A DNA stretch of 64,000 bases from Gammaproteobacteria bacterium (GCA_013373125.1 JABXIK010000016.1:1-64000); one strand, 5' to 3'. Positions 30,594 to 40,854 are shown, counted from the first letter of the stretch. The notes: a model not told the origin generated them from the sequence alone. Numbers and translations are program-made.

Positions 30594-32360
30594 TTAATTC
30601 TCCACGCAATATGGTTCTGATAAATAGTTAAGAAAAACTTCAGTCCCACCAGAACTAACCCCATCATGAATTTTAAATTCAACGGAGTTTTTCCGAAAAT
30701 CCACACTAACTGCAACTAATTCAGTCTTATGGCTATTATCAAATACAGTACACTTAAAACTATCATTTGACATTTCCACTAAGACCTCATTTAGTGGACG
30801 AAAAAAGTCTGCAAAGGGGTTATCTATTTGTTGGAATTTATTATTGTTAAAGTGAACTTCAGATGATTGAAATCGCCTTCTAAGATCCAGGTTGGACGTA
30901 TAACAATAGGTACCAGGGTCTATCAATACAGGTTTCCCACAATCAAAGAACTCAACAAACCCATGATCATCATGAAAATGTGTTTTATTGTAAATCTTAT
31001 CAGATGGTCGAATGTTGTTTATTGCCAAGTAAATACCATCCTTCTTGACAACATACAATTGAGCATTCGCGACTTCGATAACATTATCTTTAGAAAGTGT
31101 TGGCAGTTCTATATTAAGCATACCAAAACAAACTGAAATAAATTTTTCATAGTTAGCTACATCATAAGGGGTAAAAGCATTCAACTTTTTTGAAAACGGA
31201 ATTGCTATCCAATTTAAATGCCCCCCATCAGAATCTCCAAATTGAGTATGCAACCCAAGGGGATTCTCAATACTTGAGACAATATTAGCCATTTTACAAA
31301 ATACGCATTCTAACTCCTGGTTTTTCTTCATTCCTGAATTTCTGAGAAGAGAATACGCCGACAAATATATCTCACTTGTAAAGCGATGATAGGCAGTAGA
31401 GCCCTCATTTAACAAACCAGAATCGGTATTTCTAAATACTTCTTTCACTAACAACCTTGGTAAGATAAAAGACAAAAATCTACTTTTATATTGATAGTTA
31501 ATCGCAGCCAAACCGAGTATATTCGCAGCAAAATGATTTGATGTTTGTATAAAAGAAAACTCGTTATTACATGTTATATATTTAAAATGAAGGTTGATGC
31601 CCGATGATAATATCCGCTCTACACCTAATAAAAATGTAGCGTTTCTGTTTTTAAGAATCGAGTAGGTCTTTAAAATGTTAAATATTCGAATGCCAGCCTC
31701 CATGGCATTCGCCCATTGAACACTATTATCAGTGGATGAATTACAGCTAAAAAACGAAATAATATCTCTTGAAAATATAAATGCCAGCTTGTCCACATCC
31801 TCAATATAGATAGCCAATTGAGGATAAAAGTTAAAACGACCTAACTCCCAAGGAATTTTAATTTCTGCCTTATTGTAAGGAATAGACAAAGTATCAAACT
31901 TAAAACCATGTAAAGGATCTACATTCCAACAATGAGCATAAGAAGATGAAAAATTGTGTTTTAATTCAGTATATTCACACTCATCCATCAGGTGGGCTAA
32001 GTGGTCTAACATAAACTCTAAATGATTCACAGAGCGAAAATTTAACTGATAATTAAATATTTGATAATTATAATTTACTATCCCCTCGAATATCTTTTCA
32101 GCCTTCTTCTTCTCTTCTGTGGATTGAAGATTTGCTATTTTTATAGAATCAATAAATTCTGCTTGAAGCCTACAACCTGATTTCCGTAACTTAAACGTAA
32201 TCATTGATAGTATAGTTATTAATATAACTTCAAATGACTTTAAAATGAATTTCCCATACCCCAAGAGATGAATCTTATGTCTGGTTGAACGTATAGCTCT
32301 TTTTAAATCTCTCAAATTTTGATTCCTAAAAAACATTGCCGCAAAAATTGTAACGGCCAC
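30594..32360 (-). CDS. Heparinase II/III-like protein (copy 2)
   Basis: 588 residues, distantly like copy 1. It has the toroid helices with SNHFAANILGLAA near residue 268 and STAYHRFTSEIY near 310, and the beta part around THFHDDHGFVEFFDCGKPVL near 470 with the conserved His/Asp cluster and LIDPGTYCY. The N-terminus has a basic, weakly hydrophobic segment (about 35-60) but no clear cleavable signal. The start is uncertain: GTG at 32360 or ATG at 32336, neither with a good ribosome site. It follows a 137-nt gap without genes and leads into a GT4 gene, repeating the heparinase-GT4 order of copy 1. Confidence 0.82.
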   Translation of the reverse strand: MAVTIFAAMFFRNQNLRDLKRAIRSTRHKIHLLGYGKFILKSFEVILITILSMITFKLRKSGCRLQAEFIDSIKIANLQSTEEKKKAEKIFEGIVNYNYQIFNYQLNFRSVNHLEFMLDHLAHLMDECEYTELKHNFSSSYAHCWNVDPLHGFKFDTLSIPYNKAEIKIPWELGRFNFYPQLAIYIEDVDKLAFIFSRDIISFFSCNSSTDNSVQWANAMEAGIRIFNILKTYSILKNRNATFLLGVERILSSGINLHFKYITCNNEFSFIQTSNHFAANILGLAAINYQYKSRFLSFILPRLLVKEVFRNTDSGLLNEGSTAYHRFTSEIYLSAYSLLRNSGMKKNQELECVFCKMANIVSSIENPLGLHTQFGDSDGGHLNWIAIPFSKKLNAFTPYDVANYEKFISVCFGMLNIELPTLSKDNVIEVANAQLYVVKKDGIYLAINNIRPSDKIYNKTHFHDDHGFVEFFDCGKPVLIDPGTYCYTSNLDLRRRFQSSEVHFNNNKFQQIDNPFADFFRPLNEVLVEMSNDSFKCTVFDNSHKTELVAVSVDFRKNSVEFKIHDGVSSGGTEVFLNYLSEPYCVEN

Positions 32361-32497
32361 TTAGAAACTAAGTAAAATAGCCCGTTATGTAGCTATTGAA
32401 ACTTGAACAGAACAGGTTTAAATGGCACCTTATTTGACTAAGACTACAGCTCGTATTTAAATAGCATTCAAGTCAACGAAAAGCACACACATAGGAC

Positions 32498-33484
32498 TCA
32501 AGTCTTTTCTGCAGTAGACAACAACTCTAGAACTTTCGCATTCAAATCATCTTGATTTCTAGACTCAAAAATAATAGCCCCTCTAGCTCTTGAGCAAACA
32601 TTACTAGCCAAAGCTGGACACCCTAAATATACTGACTCTGCGACAGTCACACCAAAACCATCCCTACAAGTCGCCCTAATAGAAACACTTGAATCCTCAT
32701 AAGATGGCCATAACTCTTTTTGACCAAAAATAAACAAAACATCATCGTCCAATCCATTGGTTTTTATAAGTTTGCGTATTGGATTTAGTTCTTGAGAGTT
32801 CGCGCTAGCATCCGCAATGAAAATTAATAGACCAGAACTGACTTCACCTTTCTGTTTTAACCAAGCCAACGATTTAATTGCCATGTCAATCCCATACAAA
32901 TCAACACCTTTTTCATATTTAACTTTAAATGCTGATATATTGATTATATTTTTCTTAGATTTAACAAAGTCAAAATATTCACTTGGGTAAGTTTGTTTTA
33001 TACTAACCCTATCTTCTTCTGGTGGAGGCAAAAATGCATTTTCTACCCAAACACTTTCATTATTCAACTCAATTAGCTTATAATATTTTTCCAATATATG
33101 CGGACCAACCACAAAAATAGAGTCGATCCTATTAAGAAAATATGAAATAATTTTTCTTTGAAAACTTCCAACATCCAATAGCTGATCATTATGATCCATC
33201 AAGTAGACATTGTAATTTCTAAAAAAACGAATAATGGATATCATGATTGCGATCTTTGTATTCGCAACATTAAGATATAAAGCATCAGTTCGTATAAAAA
33301 GAAGCTTGATGAATAGAGTAATGTAGCTAGCCCCTCCCCCTACAAATGGCAACATCATTGCCTTTGGTAAAATCTTAGATAGGCGATAAATGTAAACAGA
33401 GACACCACCCAAAGGAGGTGGTACAGGACCTACGACCGCAACCCTGTTGTGAGACCTTAATATATTTAGAACCTTAGACTCCAC
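32498..33484 (-). CDS. Glycosyltransferase (GT4-like)
   Basis: 328 residues. The N-terminal VAVVGPVPPPLGGVSVYI loop is typical of GT4 enzymes, and the C-terminal half has LLIFIADASANSQE, FIFGQKELWPSYEDSSVSI and RDGFGVTVAESVYLGCPALAS with the Glu motif of GT4 donors. It is a little shorter than most GT4 proteins. It likely adds one residue of the repeat unit. It overlaps the upstream membrane protein gene by 11 nt, with a GTG start and weak ribosome site. After its stop there is a 137-nt gap before the heparinase-like gene. Confidence 0.82.
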   Translation of the reverse strand: MESKVLNILRSHNRVAVVGPVPPPLGGVSVYIYRLSKILPKAMMLPFVGGGASYITLFIKLLFIRTDALYLNVANTKIAIMISIIRFFRNYNVYLMDHNDQLLDVGSFQRKIISYFLNRIDSIFVVGPHILEKYYKLIELNNESVWVENAFLPPPEEDRVSIKQTYPSEYFDFVKSKKNIINISAFKVKYEKGVDLYGIDMAIKSLAWLKQKGEVSSGLLIFIADASANSQELNPIRKLIKTNGLDDDVLFIFGQKELWPSYEDSSVSIRATCRDGFGVTVAESVYLGCPALASNVCSRARGAIIFESRNQDDLNAKVLELLSTAEKT

Positions 33485-34508
33485 TTAACTTACATCCAAC
33501 CCTAGACTTATCAACCATCACATAGATCACCATCAGCCACACTATCACCAACTTGGTTCGAGAAACAAAATAACCCAAAAAATGACCATAAATTATTGCC
33601 AATGCTAGTACAAATACAACCAAAGGAATAATGAAAATATTAAATCTCCCACCCTGTAAGACAATATAACCAAAAAACAAAAGTGAAATTAACGCCTGGT
33701 GAAACAGACCAAAGTACTCTAATGCATATAAAAAGCCTTTATTTATGTTCTCTATCGGCTTTATTAATTCGACACTAATACCTGTAAATGCAGTTAAGAC
33801 CCTCATAGCCATATCTAGTAAATCTGTTTCATAAATACTAGGCTTCGAATAAACCAATACACCACTACCCAACAACACACACACACAGGATAGTAAAATC
33901 AAAGGTCCTTGAAAAACACTCCCTCTAAACAAAAAAAGCAATACAAATGGTATTATTAAAGGAACATAAAAATTCCTTAGAAAAAAAAGTAGGACCAGAA
34001 ATAACAATACATATAGATATTTTTTTTCTATTGCATAAATAAATATCAAATTAATAAAAGCCAATACATATAGATCACGAAGCATACTTGCTGACAACAT
34101 CAAAATAGTAGGAGACAAGTACATAAGATATAACCAAGTATTTTTACCACTTGAAAAACCTATCCTGCCTACTAGTGCCTTAGAACTTTTGATGAAAAAT
34201 ACGAAGCCTATTAATCCAGAAATATATGCAAACCACCACTCTCCTGATAGTAAGTATATACTAGAGATGTAGTAACCAAATAAATTTGTAGCTTCTCGTT
34301 CACCCGAAATAATTTTAAAAAATGCATCCTTTCGAGTTTCTAACCATGTTAAATATGTAATTTCATCAGGCCACAATATCACCAATCCATTTTCTAGCTC
34401 ACCCGTACCATCGTTTATATCAAATTTATAATTAATTCCGCTAGTAGTTTTATATGTGATGAGCACTACTGACAGCAGAATTATAAGTAATACAACTTTA
34501 GATTTCAT
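33474..34508 (-). CDS. Polytopic membrane protein, candidate O-antigen polymerase (Wzy)
   Basis: 344 residues with about 8-9 predicted membrane helices and two periplasmic-type loops. I do not recognise a named family with confidence. The segment LSASMLRDLYVLAFINLIF has the RD-in-helix pattern seen in EpsG/Wzy-like proteins. Wzy polymerases are poorly conserved, and this is the only unassigned polytopic protein in an operon that already has a Wzx flippase, so the polymerase role is the best guess by elimination. It overlaps the acetyltransferase gene by 11 nt and the glycosyltransferase by 11 nt. Confidence 0.6.
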   Translation of the reverse strand: MKSKVVLLIILLSVVLITYKTTSGINYKFDINDGTGELENGLVILWPDEITYLTWLETRKDAFFKIISGEREATNLFGYYISSIYLLSGEWWFAYISGLIGFVFFIKSSKALVGRIGFSSGKNTWLYLMYLSPTILMLSASMLRDLYVLAFINLIFIYAIEKKYLYVLLFLVLLFFLRNFYVPLIIPFVLLFLFRGSVFQGPLILLSCVCVLLGSGVLVYSKPSIYETDLLDMAMRVLTAFTGISVELIKPIENINKGFLYALEYFGLFHQALISLLFFGYIVLQGGRFNIFIIPLVVFVLALAIIYGHFLGYFVSRTKLVIVWLMVIYVMVDKSRVGCKLSGV

Positions 34509-35070
34509 ATTTTAGATTATCAGGTAATAACATATTAATATCCGATATAGTTAATTCAGACCCTACATTTTCCAAGATACTTTCTAAATCTCTTACATCC
34601 CTAAACCGCAATACCACTGGCTTTGCTGGGTTACCAGCAGCTATACAATAAAGTGGTATACTTTTGTTAACCAGCGCATTTGCACCTATAATAGCCGCCT
34701 CTCCAACCTCAGCTCCAGACAAAATCGTTGTCCTACCCCCAACCCAAGCACCATTACCAATCATGATATTCTTGCAACTTTCATCATGCTCTGAACGATA
34801 TCTTACATGATTACCTGTAAAGCTATAATCATGATTACCTCCTAACAACATAACCTCTGGGCCAAACATAACTGAAGAACCTATATAAACATTACAATAC
34901 CTATTTGAACCTAGGTACAATCCAGGACCAGCAAAAAAGTCATTATCTATTCTTAGGGATTCACTTGGGCAATTTATTAACCTAGGAGATACAACCTGAA
35001 GATTCTTCCCTGTTTTATGCCTAGAAAACCAAAACAAATTGACTAGCAATCTGTTAACTATGGTTTTCAT
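34498..35070 (-). CDS. Left-handed beta-helix O-acetyltransferase
   Basis: 190 residues with hexapeptide repeats running from about residue 40 to 165 (for example IMIGNGAWVGGRTTILSG, then EVGEAAIIGANALV), the LGGNHDYSF region holding the catalytic-type His, and the closing AAGNPAKPV typical of WbbJ/CatB-type acetyltransferases. It would place an acetyl group from acetyl-CoA on a sugar hydroxyl (or amino) group of the repeat unit. AGAGGTGA lies about 5 nt before the ATG. It is separated from wzx by 36 nt. Confidence 0.9.
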   Translation of the reverse strand: MKTIVNRLLVNLFWFSRHKTGKNLQVVSPRLINCPSESLRIDNDFFAGPGLYLGSNRYCNVYIGSSVMFGPEVMLLGGNHDYSFTGNHVRYRSEHDESCKNIMIGNGAWVGGRTTILSGAEVGEAAIIGANALVNKSIPLYCIAAGNPAKPVVLRFRDVRDLESILENVGSELTISDINMLLPDNLKYEI

Positions 35071-35106
35071 TGACTCACCTCTTGCTCAAAATTAAATCAA
35101 TATTAC

Positions 35107-36396
35107 TCAATTTAAAAACCTACAAATAAACAACCTTACGTATGAAACAAACTCTCTTGTAATAAATATATTTTCAAACAATGACAAAGAGCTTTTCCTC
35201 GCAAAAATGAAATTTTTTATAACAAAGTTTATAAGTTGCACTATTACTGTAGCCATTGCTGCCCCAATCAAACCATACAAGGGCACCAACCAAAGATTAA
35301 AAATAATATTCATAAAAAATAATACCAGTGCAACATATGAATTTACTTTTAATTGATTTGATGCTGCAAAGTAATTTGCTAATATTTTCGACTGTGCAGA
35401 AAAGACTGTACCGAACAGTAAAATTTGCAAAGGAGATACACTTCCGACAAACTTCTCCCCAAATACTAAAACCACCAAGAACTCTGAAGAAAAATACAAA
35501 ACCAATACAGCACAAAGCGTTGTAAAAATGACTAATTTACACACATAACTAATGAGCTTAAAGTCAATTGATTCTGAATTAACTAATCTAGTCAGAAGGG
35601 TTGTACCCGCTATAGTTGCGACGAGCAATATATTTTCTACAATCAATATACCTATTGCATATAAACCTACTGCTTCAACACCCAAATAATAATTAATTAC
35701 AACTAAATCAGTCCTATAAATTAAAAAGGCGACTATATTATTAAAGTGTGAATTTAATCCATATTTTAAAATAGGCTTAATATCAGCCCTTAAAACAGGT
35801 TCCATATGAAATTTTTCAGAAGTTTTAATTGAATAAATTATGGACAATATTATTGATAACAAAAATACTATTAATATATTTACTACACTAAAGTACTCCC
35901 TATTCATAAATAAAATAACAACAAATAAAAAGAAAGTGAGATGCTGAATAACAACAGCTAAATTAAAATTGAATATTTTTTCTTCAGCTAAAAATACGCT
36001 TTGATAGTATGATGCAGCCATTTTGGCCAAAAATATCAAACCACACAGCAGCAATAAATCATTTATTAATCCAGCGAAATATACTTCACTATAAAAAACA
36101 ATGACGAAAGCATAAAGTATTACTCCGGCTAAGCTAGCCAGCAAATATAATACCAATACTGAGAAACCAATTTTATTTAACCCGTATTTCCCCACAAAAA
36201 AAATTAGTGAGGAGGGCAGACCTACATTAAAAACAATAAAAAGTACATTAGCTATTAACATTGCTAATGAGTACTCTCCTTGCCCCGAAGGCCCGAGTAC
36301 CCTCGAAATTATGACCATAGAAACAATCCCAAGAAATACAACAAGTACCCTTGAGAACAACATTGAAGTCAAGTTTTTTGAAAATTTATTTTGCAT
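35107..36396 (-). CDS. wzx: Wzx-type oligosaccharide flippase
   Basis: About 429 residues from the ATG at 36396; the frame reaches four codons upstream to a TTG. It has 12 or more predicted membrane helices and the polysaccharide-biosynthesis transporter start VIISRVLGPSGQGEYSLAM, the usual Wzx mark. It moves the undecaprenyl-linked repeat unit to the periplasmic face for polymerisation. It overlaps the pyruvyl transferase gene by 11 nt. The sequence is strongly AT-rich, as is common for wzx. Confidence 0.88.
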   Translation of the reverse strand: MQNKFSKNLTSMLFSRVLVVFLGIVSMVIISRVLGPSGQGEYSLAMLIANVLFIVFNVGLPSSLIFFVGKYGLNKIGFSVLVLYLLASLAGVILYAFVIVFYSEVYFAGLINDLLLLCGLIFLAKMAASYYQSVFLAEEKIFNFNLAVVIQHLTFFLFVVILFMNREYFSVVNILIVFLLSIILSIIYSIKTSEKFHMEPVLRADIKPILKYGLNSHFNNIVAFLIYRTDLVVINYYLGVEAVGLYAIGILIVENILLVATIAGTTLLTRLVNSESIDFKLISYVCKLVIFTTLCAVLVLYFSSEFLVVLVFGEKFVGSVSPLQILLFGTVFSAQSKILANYFAASNQLKVNSYVALVLFFMNIIFNLWLVPLYGLIGAAMATVIVQLINFVIKNFIFARKSSLSLFENIFITREFVSYVRLFICRFLN

Positions 36397-37240
36397 CTTC
36401 AAAATCAATCAAAAATGGAGCAGAAGCCATAAGCAAATCTAAATCAATAGAAATCTTATGTTCGACAACTTCACTGGCTAATCCTTCAATAGAAGTGTCA
36501 TCATTTATTTTTACAGGAGACCTATCTGGTCGATTAACTGACTTAAAATAATCAACAAACTTAAAACCATCTCCTAAAACTTTTTTAGATAACTCGATCC
36601 ACATAGAAGGTATTCCATATGCATCAGCCACTATAACCCCATGCAACGAACTAGAAACAATTTTTTCACAACTTAATATTTGATCTATAACATCAAATGG
36701 GTTGTCAGTGATAGGATCTATAATTTTGACATTTTTTTCATTTTTTATTTTAGTTAGCCAAGCATTTTCTTTATCTACATAGTGCGCTACCACCCCTATC
36801 TTATATTTTGAAAGCTTTTTCGGATTATATATTTTAGGCAATAACAGAGCTGGATCCCCATAAACTTCAGGGCAATCAATCCCTTGATCTAGTAACTTCT
36901 TTCTTGTATCAGGCCCCCTAACAGCATAAACCTTTTTGGGGTTTGAAATAACACAACCATCAGGCCTCATAAATCCGCTACCCCAAACAATAGTATTACT
37001 ATTTGCTCGTTCTAAAATTGAACCTATTACTGACAAGTACTCACCATCATAGTACCTTGGAACTACATGTTGAACTTTTACCCTCGACAGCTTTTCCACA
37101 AGAATAGGGTTTAAGACATCACCGAAATTTTTCTCCCTTACCCAGTCTACTTTTAAACTAGATTTAGATAAAAAGACATATTGGCATTTACGAATTGTCT
37201 TTTTTATAAAATTTCTCACGTTACTCACAACTAGATCCAT
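36386..37240 (-). CDS. Polysaccharide pyruvyl transferase family protein
   Basis: 284 residues of the pyruvyl-transferase (CsaB/GumL/WcaK-type) family: NFGDVLNPILVEKL near residue 38, the middle VYAVRGPDTRKKLLDQG, VYGDPALLLPKI, and SSSLHGVIVADAYGIPS near residue 200, the conserved His-Gly site. It transfers a pyruvate from PEP to a sugar as a ketal, adding a negative charge to the polymer. It starts 7 nt after wecC and leads into wzx. Confidence 0.88.
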   Translation of the reverse strand: MDLVVSNVRNFIKKTIRKCQYVFLSKSSLKVDWVREKNFGDVLNPILVEKLSRVKVQHVVPRYYDGEYLSVIGSILERANSNTIVWGSGFMRPDGCVISNPKKVYAVRGPDTRKKLLDQGIDCPEVYGDPALLLPKIYNPKKLSKYKIGVVAHYVDKENAWLTKIKNEKNVKIIDPITDNPFDVIDQILSCEKIVSSSLHGVIVADAYGIPSMWIELSKKVLGDGFKFVDYFKSVNRPDRSPVKINDDTSIEGLASEVVEHKISIDLDLLMASAPFLIDFEDAK

Positions 37241-37247
37241 GTAAAAA

Positions 37248-38519
37248 TCATCCCCATATACCCCTAGTATCTACTACATACTTAGTTTTAGGGCGTTCTT
37301 GATTTTTAAATTCCTTATGATCTACTAATAAAACATGTATATCAGCAGACTCAAAAGACTCTTGTAGCGAAGTAAGCTTAAGTTTTTCACTACCAATGGT
37401 ACTCGTTATAGCATCTATATTTGGCTCAATTACAAGCAACTTACCTTTGTGAAATTCGGCTATACTTTTAGTGATATTAAGAGCAGGACTTTCGCGCAAA
37501 TCATCTATGTCAGGTTTAAACGCCAAACCATAACAGGCAACAGTGACATCCTTGGCCGTTTTATCTGGGTTTGCTTGTAGATAATCAGCGACCGCCAATT
37601 TTACTTTATTGACTACCCATTCTGGTTTTTGATCATTCACTTCTCTGGCAGCTCTAATGAGTTTTGACTCGTCAGGCGCGGAAGCAACAATAAACCACGG
37701 GTCGACTGCGATACAGTGTCCACCTACACCTGGACCTGGCTGTAGAATATTTACGCGTGGATGTCTATTGGATAATGCGATTAGTTCCCAAACATCAATA
37801 TCAAGTTTATCGCAGATGATTGATAGCTCGTTGGCGAATGCGATGTTTACATCGCGGAAGCTGTTTTCGGTTAGCTTTGCCATTTCTGCTGTTCTAGCAT
37901 TAGTGACAACACACTCGCCTTTAACGAAGGTTTTATATAGTGCAACCGCAAGCTCTGAGCATTTAGATGTCATACCGCCAACAACACGGTCATTTGAGAT
38001 AAGTTCTTCTAGCACATGGCCTGGCAAAACTCTCTCGGGGCAATGTGCGATGCGAATATCTGACTCTTCACCTTTTGCTTGAGGGAAACTTAAGTCTGGA
38101 CGCTCTTCTGCCAACCAATCTGCCATTCTCTCGGTGGCACCTACTGGTGAGGTAGATTCCAACACAACCAAATCACCTTTTTTTAAGACAGGCGCAATGG
38201 CTCTACTTGCGGATTCGATATAAGTTAGATCTGGCTCGGGAACTTCCGCACCGGTCTTTTTAAATGGAGTAGGAACTGCAATCAAAAAAGCGTCCGCTGG
38301 CTCGGGAGTTACGGTTGCCCTTAGCAGACCATTTTCTACCGCATTTTTTACCACTCCTGCTAAACCCGGTTCTACAATATGAATCTCTCCACGATTAATA
38401 GTATCTACAGCTTCTTGCTTTACATCCACACCGATAACTTCAATGCCATGCTTCGCAAATACTGCCGCAGTTGGCAAGCCAATATAACCTAAACCAATTG
38501 TTGATATGCGCTTAAACAC
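37248..38519 (-). CDS. wecC: UDP-N-acetyl-D-mannosamine dehydrogenase
   Basis: 423 residues of the UDP-glucose/GDP-mannose dehydrogenase family. [17 protein letters not shown] starts the NAD domain, [15 protein letters not shown] gives the middle helix, [13 protein letters not shown] holds the catalytic Cys near residue 270, and the C-terminal UDP-binding domain contains [17 protein letters not shown]. It oxidises UDP-ManNAc twice to UDP-ManNAcA. It begins with GTG and overlaps wecB by 8 nt, the gene that supplies its substrate. Confidence 0.95.
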   Translation of the reverse strand: MFKRISTIGLGYIGLPTAAVFAKHGIEVIGVDVKQEAVDTINRGEIHIVEPGLAGVVKNAVENGLLRATVTPEPADAFLIAVPTPFKKTGAEVPEPDLTYIESASRAIAPVLKKGDLVVLESTSPVGATERMADWLAEERPDLSFPQAKGEESDIRIAHCPERVLPGHVLEELISNDRVVGGMTSKCSELAVALYKTFVKGECVVTNARTAEMAKLTENSFRDVNIAFANELSIICDKLDIDVWELIALSNRHPRVNILQPGPGVGGHCIAVDPWFIVASAPDESKLIRAAREVNDQKPEWVVNKVKLAVADYLQANPDKTAKDVTVACYGLAFKPDIDDLRESPALNITKSIAEFHKGKLLVIEPNIDAITSTIGSEKLKLTSLQESFESADIHVLLVDHKEFKNQERPKTKYVVDTRGIWG

Positions 38520-39642
38520 TCTTACATCCTTTCAAAACATCTAAAATTCGTTGACTTGCTCTACCATCACCATAAGGGTTATGCGCTCGACACATTGCAT
38601 CGTATGCATCGCCTTTATTTAACAAATCTAAAATCGATTCTGCGAGAACCTTTTCGTCAGTACCCACGAGCTTTACGGTTCCAGCTTCTATTGCTTCTGG
38701 GCGCTCTGTTGTATCGCGCATCACTAATACTGGCTTACCCAAACTTGGCGCCTCTTCTTGTATGCCGCCAGAATCTGTCACAATAATCGTACTCAAGCGC
38801 ATTAAATTCACAAATGGTAAATAATCTAACGGCTCTATGAGATGGACATTTTCTAATTCACCTAAATACCTACTAACAGGTTCCCGCACATTTGGGTTTA
38901 AGTGCATGGGATAGACAAATTGTACCTCTGCTTTCTTAGAGGCGACATTGGCAATGGCTTTGCAAATATTCTCAAACCCTTGCCCGAAGCTTTCACGACG
39001 GTGACCTGTTATGACCACTGTGTCTTTGGCTTCATCTACAAAGAAATAATGCTGTTTGAGTTCTTTTTGAAGATTAGTATCCGATTGGATTTTTTCGACA
39101 ACCAATTGAAGCGCATCAATTACGGTATTTCCCGTTATCCAAATATCAGCGTCATTTACAGCTTCGCGCTTTAGGTTATCGGCAGAGGACTGCGTGGGCG
39201 CGAAATGGTATTTGGTAATCGCCCCAGTAAGCTTTCTATTAGCTTCTTCCGGCCATGGAGAATATATATTACCGGTACGTAAGCCGGCCTCAACATGCCC
39301 TACTGGAATCTGATGATAATAGGCGGATAATGCAGCTGCGAAAGTGGTAGCCGTGTCACCATGCACCAGAACAACATCGGGTTTAAATTCTTTTAAAATT
39401 GGCGATAGGCCTAGAAGAATTTCTGAAGTAACACCTTCTAAGGTCTGCTCTGGCTTCATAATATTTAAATCGAAGTCCGGCTTGATAGAGAACAAGTCTA
39501 AAACCTGATCTAACATTTCTCGGTGTTGAGCAGTGACACACACCTTACTCTCAAAAGACGCATCTTTCTCTAATGCTTTTACCACAGGCGCCATTTTGAT
39601 CGCTTCAGGCCTTGTACCAAACACACTTAATATTTTTTTCAT
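38512..39642 (-). CDS. wecB: UDP-N-acetylglucosamine 2-epimerase (non-hydrolysing)
   Basis: 376 residues, the standard WecB length, starting [18 protein letters not shown] and carrying [17 protein letters not shown] near residue 95, HVEAGLRTG near 116 and [18 protein letters not shown] near 290. It interconverts UDP-GlcNAc and UDP-ManNAc. The ATG overlaps the galU stop (ATGA), and wecC follows directly, so both enzymes of UDP-ManNAcA synthesis are made together. Confidence 0.96.
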   Translation of the reverse strand: MKKILSVFGTRPEAIKMAPVVKALEKDASFESKVCVTAQHREMLDQVLDLFSIKPDFDLNIMKPEQTLEGVTSEILLGLSPILKEFKPDVVLVHGDTATTFAAALSAYYHQIPVGHVEAGLRTGNIYSPWPEEANRKLTGAITKYHFAPTQSSADNLKREAVNDADIWITGNTVIDALQLVVEKIQSDTNLQKELKQHYFFVDEAKDTVVITGHRRESFGQGFENICKAIANVASKKAEVQFVYPMHLNPNVREPVSRYLGELENVHLIEPLDYLPFVNLMRLSTIIVTDSGGIQEEAPSLGKPVLVMRDTTERPEAIEAGTVKLVGTDEKVLAESILDLLNKGDAYDAMCRAHNPYGDGRASQRILDVLKGCKSV

Positions 39643-40523
39643 TTATTCAACCATTTTTTAAAGCTTTCACCTTCGGTTTCATGCTTTAAACCATATTCTA
39701 CAAAGGCTTGCATATAACCTAACTTGCTACCGCAGTCGTGACTCTTACCCGTCATATAAAACGCGTCCACCTGTTCTGAGCTTATCAAAGCAGCTATAGC
39801 ATCCGTTAACTGAATTTCGTCACCGGCTCCAGGAGGGGTTTGCGCTAATAACGGCCAAATATTTTCAGTTAAAACATAGCGTCCGACTACGGCTAAATTG
39901 CTTGGGGCATTTTGTTGTTTGGGTTTTTCAACCATAGCTCGCATTGGGGCATTTTGGCCTGCGCTTAAATCGGCACCATTTATATCGACTACGCCGTAAT
40001 TACTTACCAATTCTTGTGGCACCACCTCAACCATCACTTGGCTTACGCAGTTAGTTTCAAATATTTGAATCATCTTAGCTAGATTTTCAGTTTTTAGATC
40101 TGCTGCGTATTCATCTATTAATACATCCGGCAATACCACTGCAAAAGGTTCATTACCGATTATTGGTTTTGCGCACAGTACAGCATGACCTAGTCCTTTG
40201 GCTTGGCCTTGGCGTACATGCATGATGGTGACACCTTCTGGCGTGATGGCGCGTACTTCATCAAGCAGTTGGCGCTTAACACGAGCTTCAAGGGTGGACT
40301 CTAATTCAAATGAGGTATCAAAGTGGTTTTCGATGGCATTTTTGGAGGAGTGAGTCACCAATACAATTTCGGTAATGCCAGCCGCCGCGCATTCATTCAC
40401 CACGTATTGGATGAGAGGCTTATCTACCAGGGGTAGCATTTCTTTGGGGATTGCCTTTGTGGCAGGCAACATGCGTGTGCCTAGTCCTGCGACAGGAATG
40501 ACGGCTTTTGTTACTTTTTTCAT
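39639..40523 (-). CDS. galU: UTP-glucose-1-phosphate uridylyltransferase
   Basis: 294 residues of the GalU family: [21 protein letters not shown] at the N-terminus (nucleotide loop), [11 protein letters not shown] next, [12 protein letters not shown] near residue 130 and [20 protein letters not shown] near 195. It makes UDP-glucose from UTP and Glc-1-P, feeding galE and the polymer. It lies after galE with a 331-nt repeat-filled gap, and is coupled to wecB downstream. Confidence 0.95.
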   Translation of the reverse strand: MKKVTKAVIPVAGLGTRMLPATKAIPKEMLPLVDKPLIQYVVNECAAAGITEIVLVTHSSKNAIENHFDTSFELESTLEARVKRQLLDEVRAITPEGVTIMHVRQGQAKGLGHAVLCAKPIIGNEPFAVVLPDVLIDEYAADLKTENLAKMIQIFETNCVSQVMVEVVPQELVSNYGVVDINGADLSAGQNAPMRAMVEKPKQQNAPSNLAVVGRYVLTENIWPLLAQTPPGAGDEIQLTDAIAALISSEQVDAFYMTGKSHDCGSKLGYMQAFVEYGLKHETEGESFKKWLNK

Positions 40524-40528
40524 TTTTA

Positions 40529-40853
40529 TATCTTTTCGCTCACGGGGTGAGCTCCTACAGTTTCTTCATATGCTGAGGTCGCGCGCGAGCGCCCTCCTAC
40601 AAGGTTTATTTTTTTGCTCATGATACCCACAGCGCTCTTTGCGTTCATAGTGCATGCTAGGTGAGCACTACAATGTTTTTGTTTCGCGAGCGACACCCAA
40701 AACATTCACTACGTTGATAAGGCATGCCACCTCGCGCCTACCATCTATTTTATGTGTAAAGGTCGCGCTAGCGCCCTCCTACAAGACTTATTTTTGCTCA
40801 CGATCCCCACAGCGCTTTTTGCGTTCGCGGGGCATGCTGCCTTGCTCCTACAA
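40529..40853 (-). repeat. REP-like repeat array between galE and galU
   Basis: No gene lies in this gap. It holds at least five units read on the - strand: TGTAGGAGCTCACCCCGTGAG (ending at 40559, core only), a TTGTAGGAGGGCGCTCGCGC unit near 40600, long units at about 40680-40741 and 40797-40853 with a CATTCACTACGTTG-like insert, and TTGTAGGAGGGCGCTAGCG near 40785. The common plan is TGTAGGAG + GC-rich palindrome + CGCGA. An operon promoter may also hide here but I could not fix one. Confidence 0.75.
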
Positions 40854-40854
40854 T

